A stretch of DNA of 17,156 nucleotides from Bacteroidales bacterium (GCA_016281475.1 JAEEIS010000248.1:1-17156), one strand, 5' to 3'; numbered from the stretch's first letter, positions 6,154 to 14,620 are shown. A program made the numbers and translations. Notes: generated by a model from the letters alone, not told the origin.

Positions 6154-6885
6154 TTATTGCATTCCGACGGGGTGTGCGAGGATGGCACGACCGTTTTTGA
6201 TTTGGAGCAGTTTGTGGATGGTGTCGCGGTCGATGCCGCCACATGCCACGGTGCCGAGTTTGGCGGAGGAGCAGAAGAGGTAGATGTTTTGGCTGATGTA
6301 GCCGGCATCGACGGCGGCGTAGAAGTCGCGGTCCTCAACTTTCTTGAACACGCCCATGCGGTCGTAGTTGGCGACCATGACGATGGAGACGGGGGCGATG
6401 GCAAAGTGCTTCTGCTGACTGATTTCCTTGCGGTGGTCGCCTTTGACGACGAGGTGGATGGCGTTCTTTTCAGCGTCGTAGAGATAGATGCCTTCGCGGG
6501 TGAAGAGGTAGATGTCGAATTCCTGCACGTTCACAGCGGAAGGGACTACGCGTTTTTGCTCGTCGGGGCGGTTGTAGCCGTAGGCACTCCAAAGGAGGCA
6601 GGAGATGAGCTCCATTGGGAGGTCTTCCTCTTTTAGGTTACGGATGGTGCGGCGCTCTTTCATTGCCTCGATAAGCGGGGTATGAAGGCCTTCGAACGAC
6701 ATGGGCAGTTCGATGGTCTCCAATGTTTCGAGCGATATGGCTTTGTCGTCGAAGGTGCCATCGTCCGAGGGCAGGCGGTTGGTGACGGTGTTTTTAGCGG
6801 TGTTCTTACCGGTGTTCTTTTTCTGTGCCTGTGCTCCACAGAAGGAGAAGGCCACCACGAGGGTGAGGATGAGGATCTTTTTCAT
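6154..6885 (-). CDS. exported nitroreductase-family flavoprotein
   Basis: This is a 243-residue, probably FMN-dependent, nitroreductase-fold protein carried to the periplasm. The signal peptide ([20 protein letters not shown]) is cleaved before Q21. A Lys/Asn/Thr-rich linker follows ([16 protein letters not shown]), and the domain occupies about 70-243. Family marks are ERRTIRNL (R78, R79, R82, phosphate side of FMN), PSAVNVQ (115-121), [23 protein letters not shown] (195-217) and HPVG near the end. The spacing resembles the SagB-type subfamily. An exported nitroreductase needs a periplasmic electron donor, which is not visible here, so the substrate is unknown. The start overlaps the clpX stop as ATGA, implying coupled translation, and queD begins 3 nt after its stop. 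Confidence 0.87.
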   Translation of the reverse strand: MKKILILTLVVAFSFCGAQAQKKNTGKNTAKNTVTNRLPSDDGTFDDKAISLETLETIELPMSFEGLHTPLIEAMKERRTIRNLKEEDLPMELISCLLWSAYGYNRPDEQKRVVPSAVNVQEFDIYLFTREGIYLYDAEKNAIHLVVKGDHRKEISQQKHFAIAPVSIVMVANYDRMGVFKKVEDRDFYAAVDAGYISQNIYLFCSSAKLGTVACGGIDRDTIHKLLQIKNGRAILAHPVGMQ

Positions 6886-8138
6886 TTTAATGAGGGATTT
6901 ATGTTTGACTTGTTGATTTTTTCCTGTACCAGTTCCTTGGTGATGCGCACCTTGCTGCCTTTGGCAAGGGTGGGGAGGTCGAACATGAGGTCGGTCATCA
7001 CGTTTTCCATGATGGAACGCAGCCCGCGGGCTCCCAGTTTGTAGGCCACAGCGGTGTCGACAATGGTGTCGAGGGCACTGCTGTCGTAGACCAGTTCCAC
7101 GTCGTCCATCTTGAAGAGCTCCTGATACTGCTTGGTGAGGGCGTTCTTAGGTTCGGAGAGGATGCGGCGCAGCGCGTCGTGGTCGAGGGGGTTGAGATAG
7201 GTGAGGCGTGGGAAGCGGCCCACCAGCTCGGGAATGAGGCCGAAGTGCTTAAGGTCCATCGGAAGGACATAGCGCAGCATGTTATCGCGGTCGAGATTCT
7301 CGCGGGTGCGGGTGCCGTTGTAGCCGATGGCGTTGCTCTTGAGACGCGAGGCGATGTTGCGGTCGATGCCGTCGAAGGCACCTCCGGCGATGAAGAGGAT
7401 GTTGCGGGTGTCGACCTGTATCATCTTCTGCTCGGGGTGCTTGCGGCCTCCGTTGGGCGGCACGTTGACCACTGCGCCTTCCAACAGCTTGAGCAGGGCC
7501 TGCTGCACGCCTTCGCCCGACACGTCGCGGGTGATGGAGGGGTTGTCGCCCTTGCGGGCTATCTTGTCAATCTCGTCGATGAAGACGATGCCCCGCTCGG
7601 CGGCGGCCACATCGTAGTCGGCGGCCTGCAGCAGGCGCACGAGCACGTTCTCCACGTCGTCGCCCACATATCCCGCCTCGGTGAGGGTGGTGGCATCGGC
7701 TATGCAGAAGGGCACGTCGAGCAGGCGTGCGATGGTGCGCGCCAGCAGGGTCTTGCCGGTACCAGTCTCGCCGACGATGATGATGTTGGACTTCTCAATT
7801 TCCACATCGTTAGTGTCGTTGTGCTCGGCACTGTAGCGCAGGCGTTTATAGTGGTTGTAGACGGCTACGGCAAGGACGCGTTTGGCATCTTCCTGCCCGA
7901 TGACGTATTGGTCGAGGTAGTCCTTTATCTCTTGCGGCTGGGGAATGCGGCTCGAGTCCTTCATGTTCCAGTTGGGGGGCACTGGGCTGTTGCCAAGATG
8001 TTCGGCGACTATCTGTGAGGCCTGTTCCACGCAGGCATCGCAGATAAATCCGTTCATACCCGTCAGCAGCAGCCGGGTTTCGGATTCGCGCCGACCGCAG
8101 AAACTGCAATGGTTTTCGGTAGTGGTTTTTTTAGCCAT
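6882..8138 (-). CDS. clpX: ATP-dependent unfoldase ClpX
   Basis: ClpX is the AAA+ unfoldase that recognises substrates and feeds them to the ClpP protease. The N-terminal zinc-binding domain has C11, C14, C33 and C36. The AAA+ core shows Walker A GETGTGKT (123-130), pore loop GYVGD (156-160), Walker B IVFIDEID (184-191) and the RKHPEQK segment (232-238). The ClpP-docking loop reads IGY rather than the IGF of E. coli. The 418-residue length and the C-terminal [22 protein letters not shown] block are normal. Contrary to the common clpP-clpX order, no clpP is adjacent: rodA lies upstream across a 67-bp gap with heptamer repeats, and an exported nitroreductase gene overlaps its end by four bases. 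Confidence 0.97.
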   Translation of the reverse strand: MAKKTTTENHCSFCGRRESETRLLLTGMNGFICDACVEQASQIVAEHLGNSPVPPNWNMKDSSRIPQPQEIKDYLDQYVIGQEDAKRVLAVAVYNHYKRLRYSAEHNDTNDVEIEKSNIIIVGETGTGKTLLARTIARLLDVPFCIADATTLTEAGYVGDDVENVLVRLLQAADYDVAAAERGIVFIDEIDKIARKGDNPSITRDVSGEGVQQALLKLLEGAVVNVPPNGGRKHPEQKMIQVDTRNILFIAGGAFDGIDRNIASRLKSNAIGYNGTRTRENLDRDNMLRYVLPMDLKHFGLIPELVGRFPRLTYLNPLDHDALRRILSEPKNALTKQYQELFKMDDVELVYDSSALDTIVDTAVAYKLGARGLRSIMENVMTDLMFDLPTLAKGSKVRITKELVQEKINKSNINPSLK

Positions 8139-8145
8139 TTTGGGT

Positions 8146-8181
8146 GAATTGAGAATTGAATATCGAGAAATTGGAAATTGG
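8146..8181. repeat. heptamer-family repeat upstream of clpX
   Basis: The motif GAATTGAGAATTGAA is followed by diverged units (GAAATTGGAAATTGGC). It fills most of the rodA-clpX gap, 8-43 bp upstream of the clpX ATG. No TAnnTTTG promoter is seen here, so clpX may be read from the mrdA promoter. Confidence 0.6.
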
Positions 8182-8205
8182 CTACAGCCAACGTATCATC
8201 ATTTT

Positions 8206-9474
8206 TTAAATTAGTGCATTACGGTCGGCATCTTGCCGGATAAAGATAAACAATAGCAGAGTGAAGGCTATGAGCGACGACCCTCCGTAGCTGAAGAAGG
8301 GCAGGGGGATGCCGATGACGGGCACCAGCCCCAGCACCATGCCTACATTGACGAAGAAGTGGAAGAACAATATCGATGCCACCGAGTAGCCGTAGAACCG
8401 CGCAAAGGTGGAACGCTGCCGTTCGGCCATGGTGACGAGGTGTATCAGCAATATCACATATGCCGCCAACAGGGCAATGCAGCCCACGAAGCCCCATTCC
8501 TCGCCGACGGTGCAGAAGATGAAGTCGGTCTCCTGTTCGGGCACAAAGTCGGCCTTGGTGATGGTGCCGTTCAAGAATCCCTTTCCCACCAGTCCGCCCG
8601 ACCCGATGGCTATCTTGGCCTGATCCACATTGTAGCCCACTCCCTGCGGGTCTTCCACCTTGCCCAGCAGCACGTAGATGCGGTCGCGCTGGTGCGACTC
8701 CAGCACGTGGTTGAAGGCAAAGTCTACCAACGAGATGAAGAAACAGCACGCCAAAAAGAACCATAGCGTGTGCCAGTAGTTTTTCGACGACCGTTTCGAC
8801 AGCCACACAAACAGGTATAGCAGGCACACCGCCAGCACGATGCCCATTAGCAGATAGGGGTTTACCAGCAGTGCCGCTACAAACAGGGCTATGGCCAGCA
8901 CCCCGATGAGCAAAAAATATTGTGACAGTCCCTCGCGGTAGAACGCCAGCAGGAAGGCGAGGAACACCAGTGCCGATCCCGTGTCGTGTTGCAGCAATAT
9001 CAGCCCGGCGGGCACCGCTGTCAGCAGCAGCAGGGTCATCTTGGTGCGCCACAGTGTGATGTCGAGGTCGATGGCACTGATATACTTGGCTAGCACCAGC
9101 GCAGTGGCAAACTTGGCAAACTCAGACGGTTGCAGCTTGAATGCACCAAAGTCTATCCACGACTGCCCTCCGTTGGTCACGGTGCCGATAAACAGCGTCG
9201 CCACCAATAGCAGCAACACCACGCCGTATATGATATACGACGCATTGGAGAAGAACCTCGGCTGTATGAACAGCACGCACACCGCCACCACGACGGCGAT
9301 GCCGATCCACAGCAGCTGCTTGCCGTGCTGGGCGGCAAAGTCGAAGATGGAGGCGTGCATCTCGTTGTAGCAGGCGGCATAGATGTTCACCCATCCAAAT
9401 ACCACCAGCCCGATATACAGCCCTATGGCCAGCCAGTCGAAACGTTTCTTCTCAGTAGTTGCTATCGTTGCCAC
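8206..9474 (-). CDS. mrdB: rod-shape-determining SEDS peptidoglycan polymerase RodA
   Basis: RodA polymerises lipid II into glycan strands during cell elongation, working with PBP2. The 422-residue protein is highly hydrophobic, with about ten membrane segments. It carries SEDS signatures QPSEFAK (115-121), LLQHDTGSALVF (160-171), VPEQETDFIF (311-320) and PVIGIPLPFFSYGGSS (385-400). The VPEQETDFIF form and the mrdA neighbour point to RodA rather than FtsW. The only reasonable start is GTG at 9474: upstream in-frame codons run into TGA before any ATG. It begins 35 nt after the end of mrdA and shares its transcript. The last codons abut a short gap with repeats before clpX. Confidence 0.95.
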   Translation of the reverse strand: MATIATTEKKRFDWLAIGLYIGLVVFGWVNIYAACYNEMHASIFDFAAQHGKQLLWIGIAVVVAVCVLFIQPRFFSNASYIIYGVVLLLLVATLFIGTVTNGGQSWIDFGAFKLQPSEFAKFATALVLAKYISAIDLDITLWRTKMTLLLLTAVPAGLILLQHDTGSALVFLAFLLAFYREGLSQYFLLIGVLAIALFVAALLVNPYLLMGIVLAVCLLYLFVWLSKRSSKNYWHTLWFFLACCFFISLVDFAFNHVLESHQRDRIYVLLGKVEDPQGVGYNVDQAKIAIGSGGLVGKGFLNGTITKADFVPEQETDFIFCTVGEEWGFVGCIALLAAYVILLIHLVTMAERQRSTFARFYGYSVASILFFHFFVNVGMVLGLVPVIGIPLPFFSYGGSSLIAFTLLLFIFIRQDADRNALI

Positions 9475-9509
9475 AATATTAGTGTTTAGAGTAAATCATG
9501 TGTTCTTTA

Positions 9510-11363
9510 TCATCTTTTTTTTCTTGGCTTCTTCACGCGGTGGGTGAGGGGGAGTTTCTGGCAGGGGTTCACTTCCATGTAGTACTTCTCGAACTCTTTG
9601 CGTTTCACCTCGCCGTTGATATATTTCTCTATTATCAGGCTGGCGATGGGGGCGGCCCATGTGCCGCCGCCGCCTTGCGCGTTTTCGACATAGACGGCCA
9701 CCGCTATCTTCGGGTTGTCGCGTGGGGCGAAGGCAATAAACACGGAGTGGTCGTTGCCGTAGTTCTCGGCGGTGCCGGTCTTGCCGCACACGTCGAGTCC
9801 CGGCACGTCGGCCTTATGGGCGGTGCCGCCGGCTCCGTGCACCACGTCGTACATCCCTCGCGCAGCAATGTCGAAATACTGTCGTTCTATACCCGTTTCG
9901 TGCTTTTCGTAGAAGTCGGGGTTTTTCGTAGAGTCGGGACCGTAGTACCGCACCAAGTGGGGCGTGTAGTAATAGCCCCGGTTGGCCACGATGCAGGCGA
10001 GGTTGGCCATCTGCAGCGGCACCACTTCCACCTCGCCCTGCCCGATGCTATTGGAATAGATGGTGATGAACGACCAGCGGTTTTTGCCGTACCACTTGTT
10101 GTAGAACGAGGTGTCGGGAATGTTGCCACCTTTGACGTCGGGCAGGTCTATGGCCAGCCGCTGCCCGAAACCGAATCGCATCATGTAGTCGTGCCACACG
10201 GTGAGGCCGTACTGGCTGTCTTTGGCGGCGTTTTTGTATTTGCCTTGCTGTATGACGCGTCGGTAGGTGTAGTAGAAATAGGGATTGCACGACATTTTGA
10301 TGGCTTCCTGCACACTGCGCGCGCTGGGATGGCCGTGGCAGCCGATTATCTTGTCGCACACGAAGCCCGTGGTGGGGGTTATCACGCCCAGGTGCAGGGC
10401 TATCATAGCCTGCGCCACCTTGAAGATGGAGCCGGGCGGGTATTGCGCCTGCAGGGCACGGTTGAATAGGGGTTTGGCGATGTCGTCGTTGAGGCGTTTG
10501 AAGTTCTCGCCGCGGATGCGGCCCACAAGCAGGTTGGGGTCATAGCAGGGGGCGGAGAGGAGGGTGAGCACCTCGCCCGTGGAGGGCTCGATGGCGACGA
10601 TGCAGCCGCGCTTGTTGGCCATCACCTGTTCTGCGTATTCCTGAAGGTTGGCGTCGATGGTGGTGTAGAGGTTCATGCCTTCGAGCGGCATGGTGTCCAT
10701 CTGTCCGTGCATGTAGGGGCCTATCTCGCGGTTGTGCACGTCGACGTGCATAATCTTCTTGCCCTTGAGGCCGCGCAGCTCTTGCTCGTAGCTTTTCTCC
10801 AGCCCGCTCTTGCCGATATAGTCGCCACGCTTGTAGTAGGGGTCCGACTCGAGGTCCTTCTCGTTCACCTCGCCCACGTATCCCAGCACATGGGCGGCGA
10901 TGGGTTTGCCGTAGAGGCGCAGCGTGCGCTTGGACACGTAGAAGCCTTTGAACTTGTAGAGCAGGTTTTCCCACCGTCCGAAGTCTTCTTTCGATATCTG
11001 TTTCATGAATATCGATGCCGAGTAGGGGGAGTACTTGTAGGCTTTTTCCATCCGCTCGTCGAACGACTCGCGCGTGATGCCCACCGCGCGGCAGAAATAG
11101 GCGGTGTCGAGGTCCTTCACCATGCGGGGTATGACCATGAGGTCGTAGACGGCCTCGTTGTATACGAGCAGCTCGCCGTTGCGGTCGTACATCAGTCCGC
11201 GTGCGGGGTACTGGGTGACGTTGCGTAGCGACTGGTTTTTCGCCTTTTCCTTATATTCTTTGTCAAACAGCTGCAGCATCGACAGTCGGAGCACAAAGAG
11301 CACTCCGATGGCGAGAAAGATAACCTTCACTATTCCACTGCGATTGCTGTACTGATTGGACAT
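9510..11363 (-). CDS. mrdA: penicillin-binding protein 2 (elongation transpeptidase)
   Basis: PBP2 is the peptidoglycan cross-linking transpeptidase of the elongation complex, partner of RodA. It has 617 residues: a short cytoplasmic N-terminus, one membrane helix (about 11-31), and a pedestal with the ARGLMYDRNGELLVYN block (54-69). The transpeptidase domain has all three motifs: SIFK (S312 nucleophile, K315), SCN (358-360) and KTG (528-530). The Cys-His cluster FVCDKIIGCHGH (335-346) resembles the metal site described in some PBP2 proteins. A strong -7 element lies 24 bp upstream. No mreB, mreC or mreD precedes it, unlike the usual order, at least within this window. Confidence 0.96.
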   Translation of the reverse strand: MSNQYSNRSGIVKVIFLAIGVLFVLRLSMLQLFDKEYKEKAKNQSLRNVTQYPARGLMYDRNGELLVYNEAVYDLMVIPRMVKDLDTAYFCRAVGITRESFDERMEKAYKYSPYSASIFMKQISKEDFGRWENLLYKFKGFYVSKRTLRLYGKPIAAHVLGYVGEVNEKDLESDPYYKRGDYIGKSGLEKSYEQELRGLKGKKIMHVDVHNREIGPYMHGQMDTMPLEGMNLYTTIDANLQEYAEQVMANKRGCIVAIEPSTGEVLTLLSAPCYDPNLLVGRIRGENFKRLNDDIAKPLFNRALQAQYPPGSIFKVAQAMIALHLGVITPTTGFVCDKIIGCHGHPSARSVQEAIKMSCNPYFYYTYRRVIQQGKYKNAAKDSQYGLTVWHDYMMRFGFGQRLAIDLPDVKGGNIPDTSFYNKWYGKNRWSFITIYSNSIGQGEVEVVPLQMANLACIVANRGYYYTPHLVRYYGPDSTKNPDFYEKHETGIERQYFDIAARGMYDVVHGAGGTAHKADVPGLDVCGKTGTAENYGNDHSVFIAFAPRDNPKIAVAVYVENAQGGGGTWAAPIASLIIEKYINGEVKRKEFEKYYMEVNPCQKLPLTHRVKKPRKKR

Positions 11364-11386
11364 TACGGACCTATTTAATCAAACTG

Positions 11387-11394
11387 CAAAGATA
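11387..11394 (-). promoter_or_regulatory. -7 promoter element for mrdA-mrdB
   Basis: On the minus strand it reads TATCTTTG, a perfect TAnnTTTG. A convincing TTTG at -33 is not seen. The transcript would start near 11380, leaving an unusually short leader of about 17 nt before the mrdA ATG. Confidence 0.6.
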
Positions 11395-11521
11395 CAACTT
11401 TTTCTTGACATGTTAATGTTTGGTGTTTCTTTTGTGTTCGGGTTGGCGCTATTTGTCGTTTCCGTCTTGTGTGGTGTCGTGCGTATCATCTCTACTGAGC
11501 ATCCACTGCGACCCTGTTTCC

Positions 11522-11595
11522 CCCCTCCTTACTCCCGACAAACCGGGATTTTGGGCTGCTAAAAGGAGGGCTGTTTGTCGCTGCTATAGCGAAGA
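11522..11595. repeat. structured intergenic repeat, copy B
   Basis: Partner of the element at 2911-2986, same orientation, ungapped. Outer arms CCCTCCTT (11523-11530) and AAGGAGGG (11563-11570) pair perfectly. Inside, TCCCG (11533-11537) pairs with CGGGA (11544-11548). A second hairpin, TCGCT-gctat-AGCGA (11578-11592), lies where copy A also has one. It sits in the 295-bp gap between the mrdA start and the DUF2723 stop; the rest of that gap (11400-11520, 11596-11658) holds nothing else I recognise. Confidence 0.65.
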
Positions 11596-11658
11596 AGTAT
11601 CGATGATGAATCCTTGATGGAGGGTGGATAACTGAGAGTTAGTAGGGTGTGGAGGACG

Positions 11659-13944
11659 CTAAAACCTTAAACCAATTAGGTTTGCCAAATTCTCGCGGAG
11701 GCCCACGGTGTAGGGCATGACGGCTTGGAGGTGGGGCGGCAGGGTGTGGTAGTAGCGGAGTTGCTCCTGGAGTATGTGGCGCAGGTATGTCTCGGCTTCC
11801 TGTGCCTGCTGTCGGTTGCCCGCATGGTCGAGGGCTTGGACGACAGACATGACCAGCGTGGGATCTTGCAGGGCTGTGAGGGGTATCTCGGTGAGGGTCT
11901 TGTCGAGCAGGCTGTCGGCGCGGTCTGCCATGTCGTGGGCGCAGAGCCCCTCGGCGAGTAGCAGTATGTCGCGCCAGTATTGTTCGAGGAATTTGCAGCC
12001 TACCTCGTCGATGTATACGCCGTCTAACGGATGCCAGCGCAGTGACTGCATGGCGTGGCGGTAGAAGGGATCGAGTGCCACACTGTCGCATGGTTCGTCC
12101 GTGAGGCGGTAGGCGTTGCCTTCCAGCTGCAGGCGGTCGGGGAATAGGTGGCGGTAGTGGTCGTAGGCGTAGTGGGTGAAGTAGACGGGACGTCCGAGGT
12201 CGATGCTCTCGCTCAGGAGGCTGACAAAGTTTTGGGCACCCATGAGGTTGATGTTTTCGACGAGGATGTCGGTGCGTTCTTTTTCGACTGTCTGGATGTA
12301 CCAAAGGGGGAAGGTGTCGTTGTCGCCGTAGGTGAAGAGCACTGTGCCGCGTCGGTCGCGGTCGCACGAGTTGAGTATGTTGGCGGCTGTGTCGCGGGCA
12401 ATGTGGCGATGGCTACGGTCGTGGTCGTCCCAGTTTTGCCATGCCATGAGGAAGGGGATGGCGAGGAGTAAGAAAATGAGAATTGAGAATTGAGAATTGA
12501 GAATTGGCTGCCGCTTTCTTGGGCATACCAGAAGCTCCTCGATTTTTTCAACCCCGAAAGCGATGAAGATGCAGAAGGCGTAGAAGCTGAGGATATAGGC
12601 GTAGTCGCGCTCGCGGGGTTCGTAGCAGGGGTGGTTGAGGTAGAGGTTGAGCACAATGCCGCCCATGAGGAAGAGGGTGAGGACTGTCCAGAAGGCTTTT
12701 TTGCGACGGGTCAATGCCACCAATCCTATTATTCCCAGCAGTAGGGGCAGCAGGTAGTAGACATTGTGTCCGCGTGTGGGCAGGCTGGGGGGCAGTTTTG
12801 CCGAGGTGCCCACAAGCAGGCGGTCGACGGGGGGGATGCCGGTGAGGAACTGTCCGTTCTGTGGCGAGCCGTAACCTTGGCGGTCGTTGTAGCGGCCCGA
12901 GAAGTTCCACATCAGGTAGCGCAGGTACATATAACTGAGCTGATAGGAGAAGTAGTAGCGCATATTGCCCACCAACGTGGTGTCGCCGCCACACCAGCTG
13001 GCGGCGTATTCGGCATCGTGCGCGCGGTGCCGCCACATGCGGGGGTAGAGCGGAGCCTTCTCATATTGGTCGCGCGTAAGATAACTTTTGAAGTCGGCCG
13101 CTGTAGAGGGGTGTCCCTCGTTGATGGGGGTGTCGGCAGCGGCGCGGATGGGGATGAGGAGATAGGGGGTGAGTCCGACGAGGAAGAAAATCAGGAGGTG
13201 AAAACTAAGAACTAAGGTGTGGCTTCGCAGCTTTAGTCCATACTTCTTGCTTTTAAAAATGAAGAGTAGCAGCAGTGCGGGCAGGGTGAGCAGGGTGAGC
13301 AGGTGTGTGCATACGCCCAGCCCGAGCAGCAGGGCGATGAGCATGAGCCACCGCTGCGCCTGAGTGTGGTCGGGCTGGCGATACCAGCGCAGCATTGCCC
13401 AGAGGATGACGGAGGCGATGAGCATGGCAAGGCTGTACACCTCGCTCTCGACGGCGGAAAACCAGGCTGTGTCGCAGAAGAGGTAGCAGAGGCTGCCCAC
13501 CACGGCAGCGAGAATCTTGTTTAATTGAGAATTGAGAATTGAGAATTGAGAATTGGGAGTGTCCGCGCCTTTACTATCGTCCATTCTAACTCCCTCTTGA
13601 ACTCCCTTTTCTTGAAGCAGGCGTAAGGTCCAATAGAGGAACATGACGGTGAGTCCCCCGCTGACGGCGGAGAGGGCGTTGCTCCAACATGCCACCATGG
13701 CCGCATTGCCTCCGGACAAGAGTGTGAACAGGTGTGCCAGCAGTTGGTAGAAGGGGGCTCCGGGGGGGTGGCCGACCTGTAGATAGTATGATACCGCGAT
13801 AAATTCGCCACAGTCCCAGAAACTGGTTGTGGGTTCCAAGGTGAGCAGATAGACTGTGGTGCCAGCCACTGCCAGCAGCCAGCCAATCCAACGGTCGGCG
13901 TGGGTTACCAGTTGACGACGGATTTGTTGAAGATATCCTCGCAT
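11659..13944 (-). CDS. DUF2723 family membrane protein, probable GT-C glycosyltransferase
   Basis: The 761-residue protein has an N-terminal membrane domain of about ten or more helices (to about residue 505) and a soluble C-terminal half. The DUF2723 signature TTSFWDCGEFIA (D44, E47) lies in the first extracytoplasmic loop, where GT-C enzymes place the catalytic acid. HPPGAPFYQLL (59-69) and FSAVESEVYS follow, as in the family. Human TMEM260, which contains DUF2723, is a protein O-mannosyltransferase, so protein glycosylation in the periplasm is a reasonable inference, not a proof. The ATG at 13944 lies 40 nt inside lptE, implying coupled translation. Two heptamer-repeat inserts interrupt the frame without breaking it, at residues about 131-141 and 480-489; both fall in or beside loops between membrane segments. 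Confidence 0.88.
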   Translation of the reverse strand: MRGYLQQIRRQLVTHADRWIGWLLAVAGTTVYLLTLEPTTSFWDCGEFIAVSYYLQVGHPPGAPFYQLLAHLFTLLSGGNAAMVACWSNALSAVSGGLTVMFLYWTLRLLQEKGVQEGVRMDDSKGADTPNSQFSILNSQLNKILAAVVGSLCYLFCDTAWFSAVESEVYSLAMLIASVILWAMLRWYRQPDHTQAQRWLMLIALLLGLGVCTHLLTLLTLPALLLLFIFKSKKYGLKLRSHTLVLSFHLLIFFLVGLTPYLLIPIRAAADTPINEGHPSTAADFKSYLTRDQYEKAPLYPRMWRHRAHDAEYAASWCGGDTTLVGNMRYYFSYQLSYMYLRYLMWNFSGRYNDRQGYGSPQNGQFLTGIPPVDRLLVGTSAKLPPSLPTRGHNVYYLLPLLLGIIGLVALTRRKKAFWTVLTLFLMGGIVLNLYLNHPCYEPRERDYAYILSFYAFCIFIAFGVEKIEELLVCPRKRQPILNSQFSILIFLLLAIPFLMAWQNWDDHDRSHRHIARDTAANILNSCDRDRRGTVLFTYGDNDTFPLWYIQTVEKERTDILVENINLMGAQNFVSLLSESIDLGRPVYFTHYAYDHYRHLFPDRLQLEGNAYRLTDEPCDSVALDPFYRHAMQSLRWHPLDGVYIDEVGCKFLEQYWRDILLLAEGLCAHDMADRADSLLDKTLTEIPLTALQDPTLVMSVVQALDHAGNRQQAQEAETYLRHILQEQLRYYHTLPPHLQAVMPYTVGLRENLANLIGLRF
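12478..12505. repeat. four perfect GAGAATT heptamers inside the DUF2723 gene
   Basis: Exactly four tandem copies (28 bp), encoding ILNSQFSIL on the minus strand at about residues 480-489. Since 7 is not a multiple of 3, gain or loss of a unit would shift the frame and remove the C-terminal third of the protein. Confidence 0.9.
13523..13554. repeat. second GAGAATT heptamer tract inside the DUF2723 gene
   Basis: AATT followed by four perfect GAGAATT units (13527-13554). It encodes NSQFSILNSQ on the minus strand at residues 131-140, in a hydrophilic loop after the third or fourth membrane helix. Confidence 0.9.
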
Positions 13945-14402
13945 AGCTCGGTCACAATCTCGCTCACCAGTCCCTGCTCCACCGACGAGAAGTCGCGCTC
14001 GGCACTATAGTCCTTGAAACGCGAAAAACTCTGCTCGAAGTCGGTCTTGGGGTCGAAACGGTTGGTGAAACTCACCTTGATGGTGATAGTGAAACGGTTG
14101 GTAGCCACGTTGTCGTCGCTGCCGATGGATGAGGCGCGGGTGCTGTAGTCGGTTATTTCGCCAGTGATTTGTAGGTCGCCGTCGTCAGATATGACGTTGA
14201 GACTTGTCTGCGACGAGAACATCTTCTGCAGTTCGTCGTACAGGTTCTGGCTCAACTGTGGATTCACCGTGGAGGCATAGTTGGGAAACTGCTTGATGGA
14301 AATCGTCTTCGCCTCCGCCGGTATAGAGGCACCCGTGAAAGAATAGCCTCCCGTGCAGCCAGCCAGCAGCAACAACAGAGGTATGTATAACAGCCGTCGC
14401 AT
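13905..14402 (-). CDS. lptE: LptE-family LPS-assembly lipoprotein (Bacteroidetes type)
   Basis: LptE plugs and matures LptD, the outer-membrane LPS translocon. The protein of 165 residues starts MRRLLYIPLLLLLAGCTGGYSFTG, with lipobox LAGC (Cys16). It continues with the compact domain typical of Bacteroidetes LptE: TISIKQFPNYASTVNPQLSQ, LQITGEITDYS and FTITIKVSFTN, ending near VSEIVTELCEDIFNKSVVNW. The ATG at 14402 is preferred over an upstream in-frame ATG at 14426 because it places the signal peptide at the very N-terminus. The gene lies between a 56-aa gene (47 nt upstream) and the DUF2723 gene, which it overlaps by 40 nt. lptD is not in the window. Confidence 0.9.
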   Translation of the reverse strand: MRRLLYIPLLLLLAGCTGGYSFTGASIPAEAKTISIKQFPNYASTVNPQLSQNLYDELQKMFSSQTSLNVISDDGDLQITGEITDYSTRASSIGSDDNVATNRFTITIKVSFTNRFDPKTDFEQSFSRFKDYSAERDFSSVEQGLVSEIVTELCEDIFNKSVVNW

Positions 14403-14449
14403 ATTCAAAGATTCACGAATTAACACGTTTACACATTAACACGTTCATA

Positions 14450-14620
14450 TTACACATTCTGTGAGTCGTTGTCGATATGCAGCTCGTCTTCCAGCAGCCA
14501 CAGCATATAGGACGACTGCTGCTCCATATAGTTCAATATGTCGATGCGCTGGTGCAGGTCGTTGATTTTCGAAATCTCAGCAACTATCTCGTCAATCTTT
14601 ATTTTTATGTTGTTATCCAT
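14450..14620 (-). CDS. 56-residue predicted helical protein, unknown function
   Basis: From ATG (14620-14618) to TAA (14452-14450) the minus strand encodes MDNNIKIKIDEIVAEISKIN and continues to LLEDELHIDNDSQNV. It is acidic, with a heptad-like pattern (DEIVAEISKINDLHQRIDIL) suggesting a coiled coil or helical hairpin. It has one Trp and no signal peptide, so it is probably cytoplasmic. Support for coding is its codon use, a perfect -7 promoter element 48 bp upstream and its place as first gene before lptE. I do not recognise the family. Its role cannot be inferred beyond co-transcription with lptE and the DUF2723 gene. Confidence 0.72.
   Translation of the reverse strand: MDNNIKIKIDEIVAEISKINDLHQRIDILNYMEQQSSYMLWLLEDELHIDNDSQNV

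Noticed and set aside
7179..8018. 279-codon plus-strand frame opposite clpX
   Set aside because: Antisense frame caused by GC-biased codons of clpX. Similar long frames lie opposite manA, mrdA, the cyclase and the thioredoxin-like gene, and none shows a domain.
11356..11562. 68-aa hydrophobic plus-strand frame in the mrdA upstream gap
   Set aside because: It overlaps the mrdA start and promoter on the other strand and runs into repeat B. No ribosome site or family match is seen.
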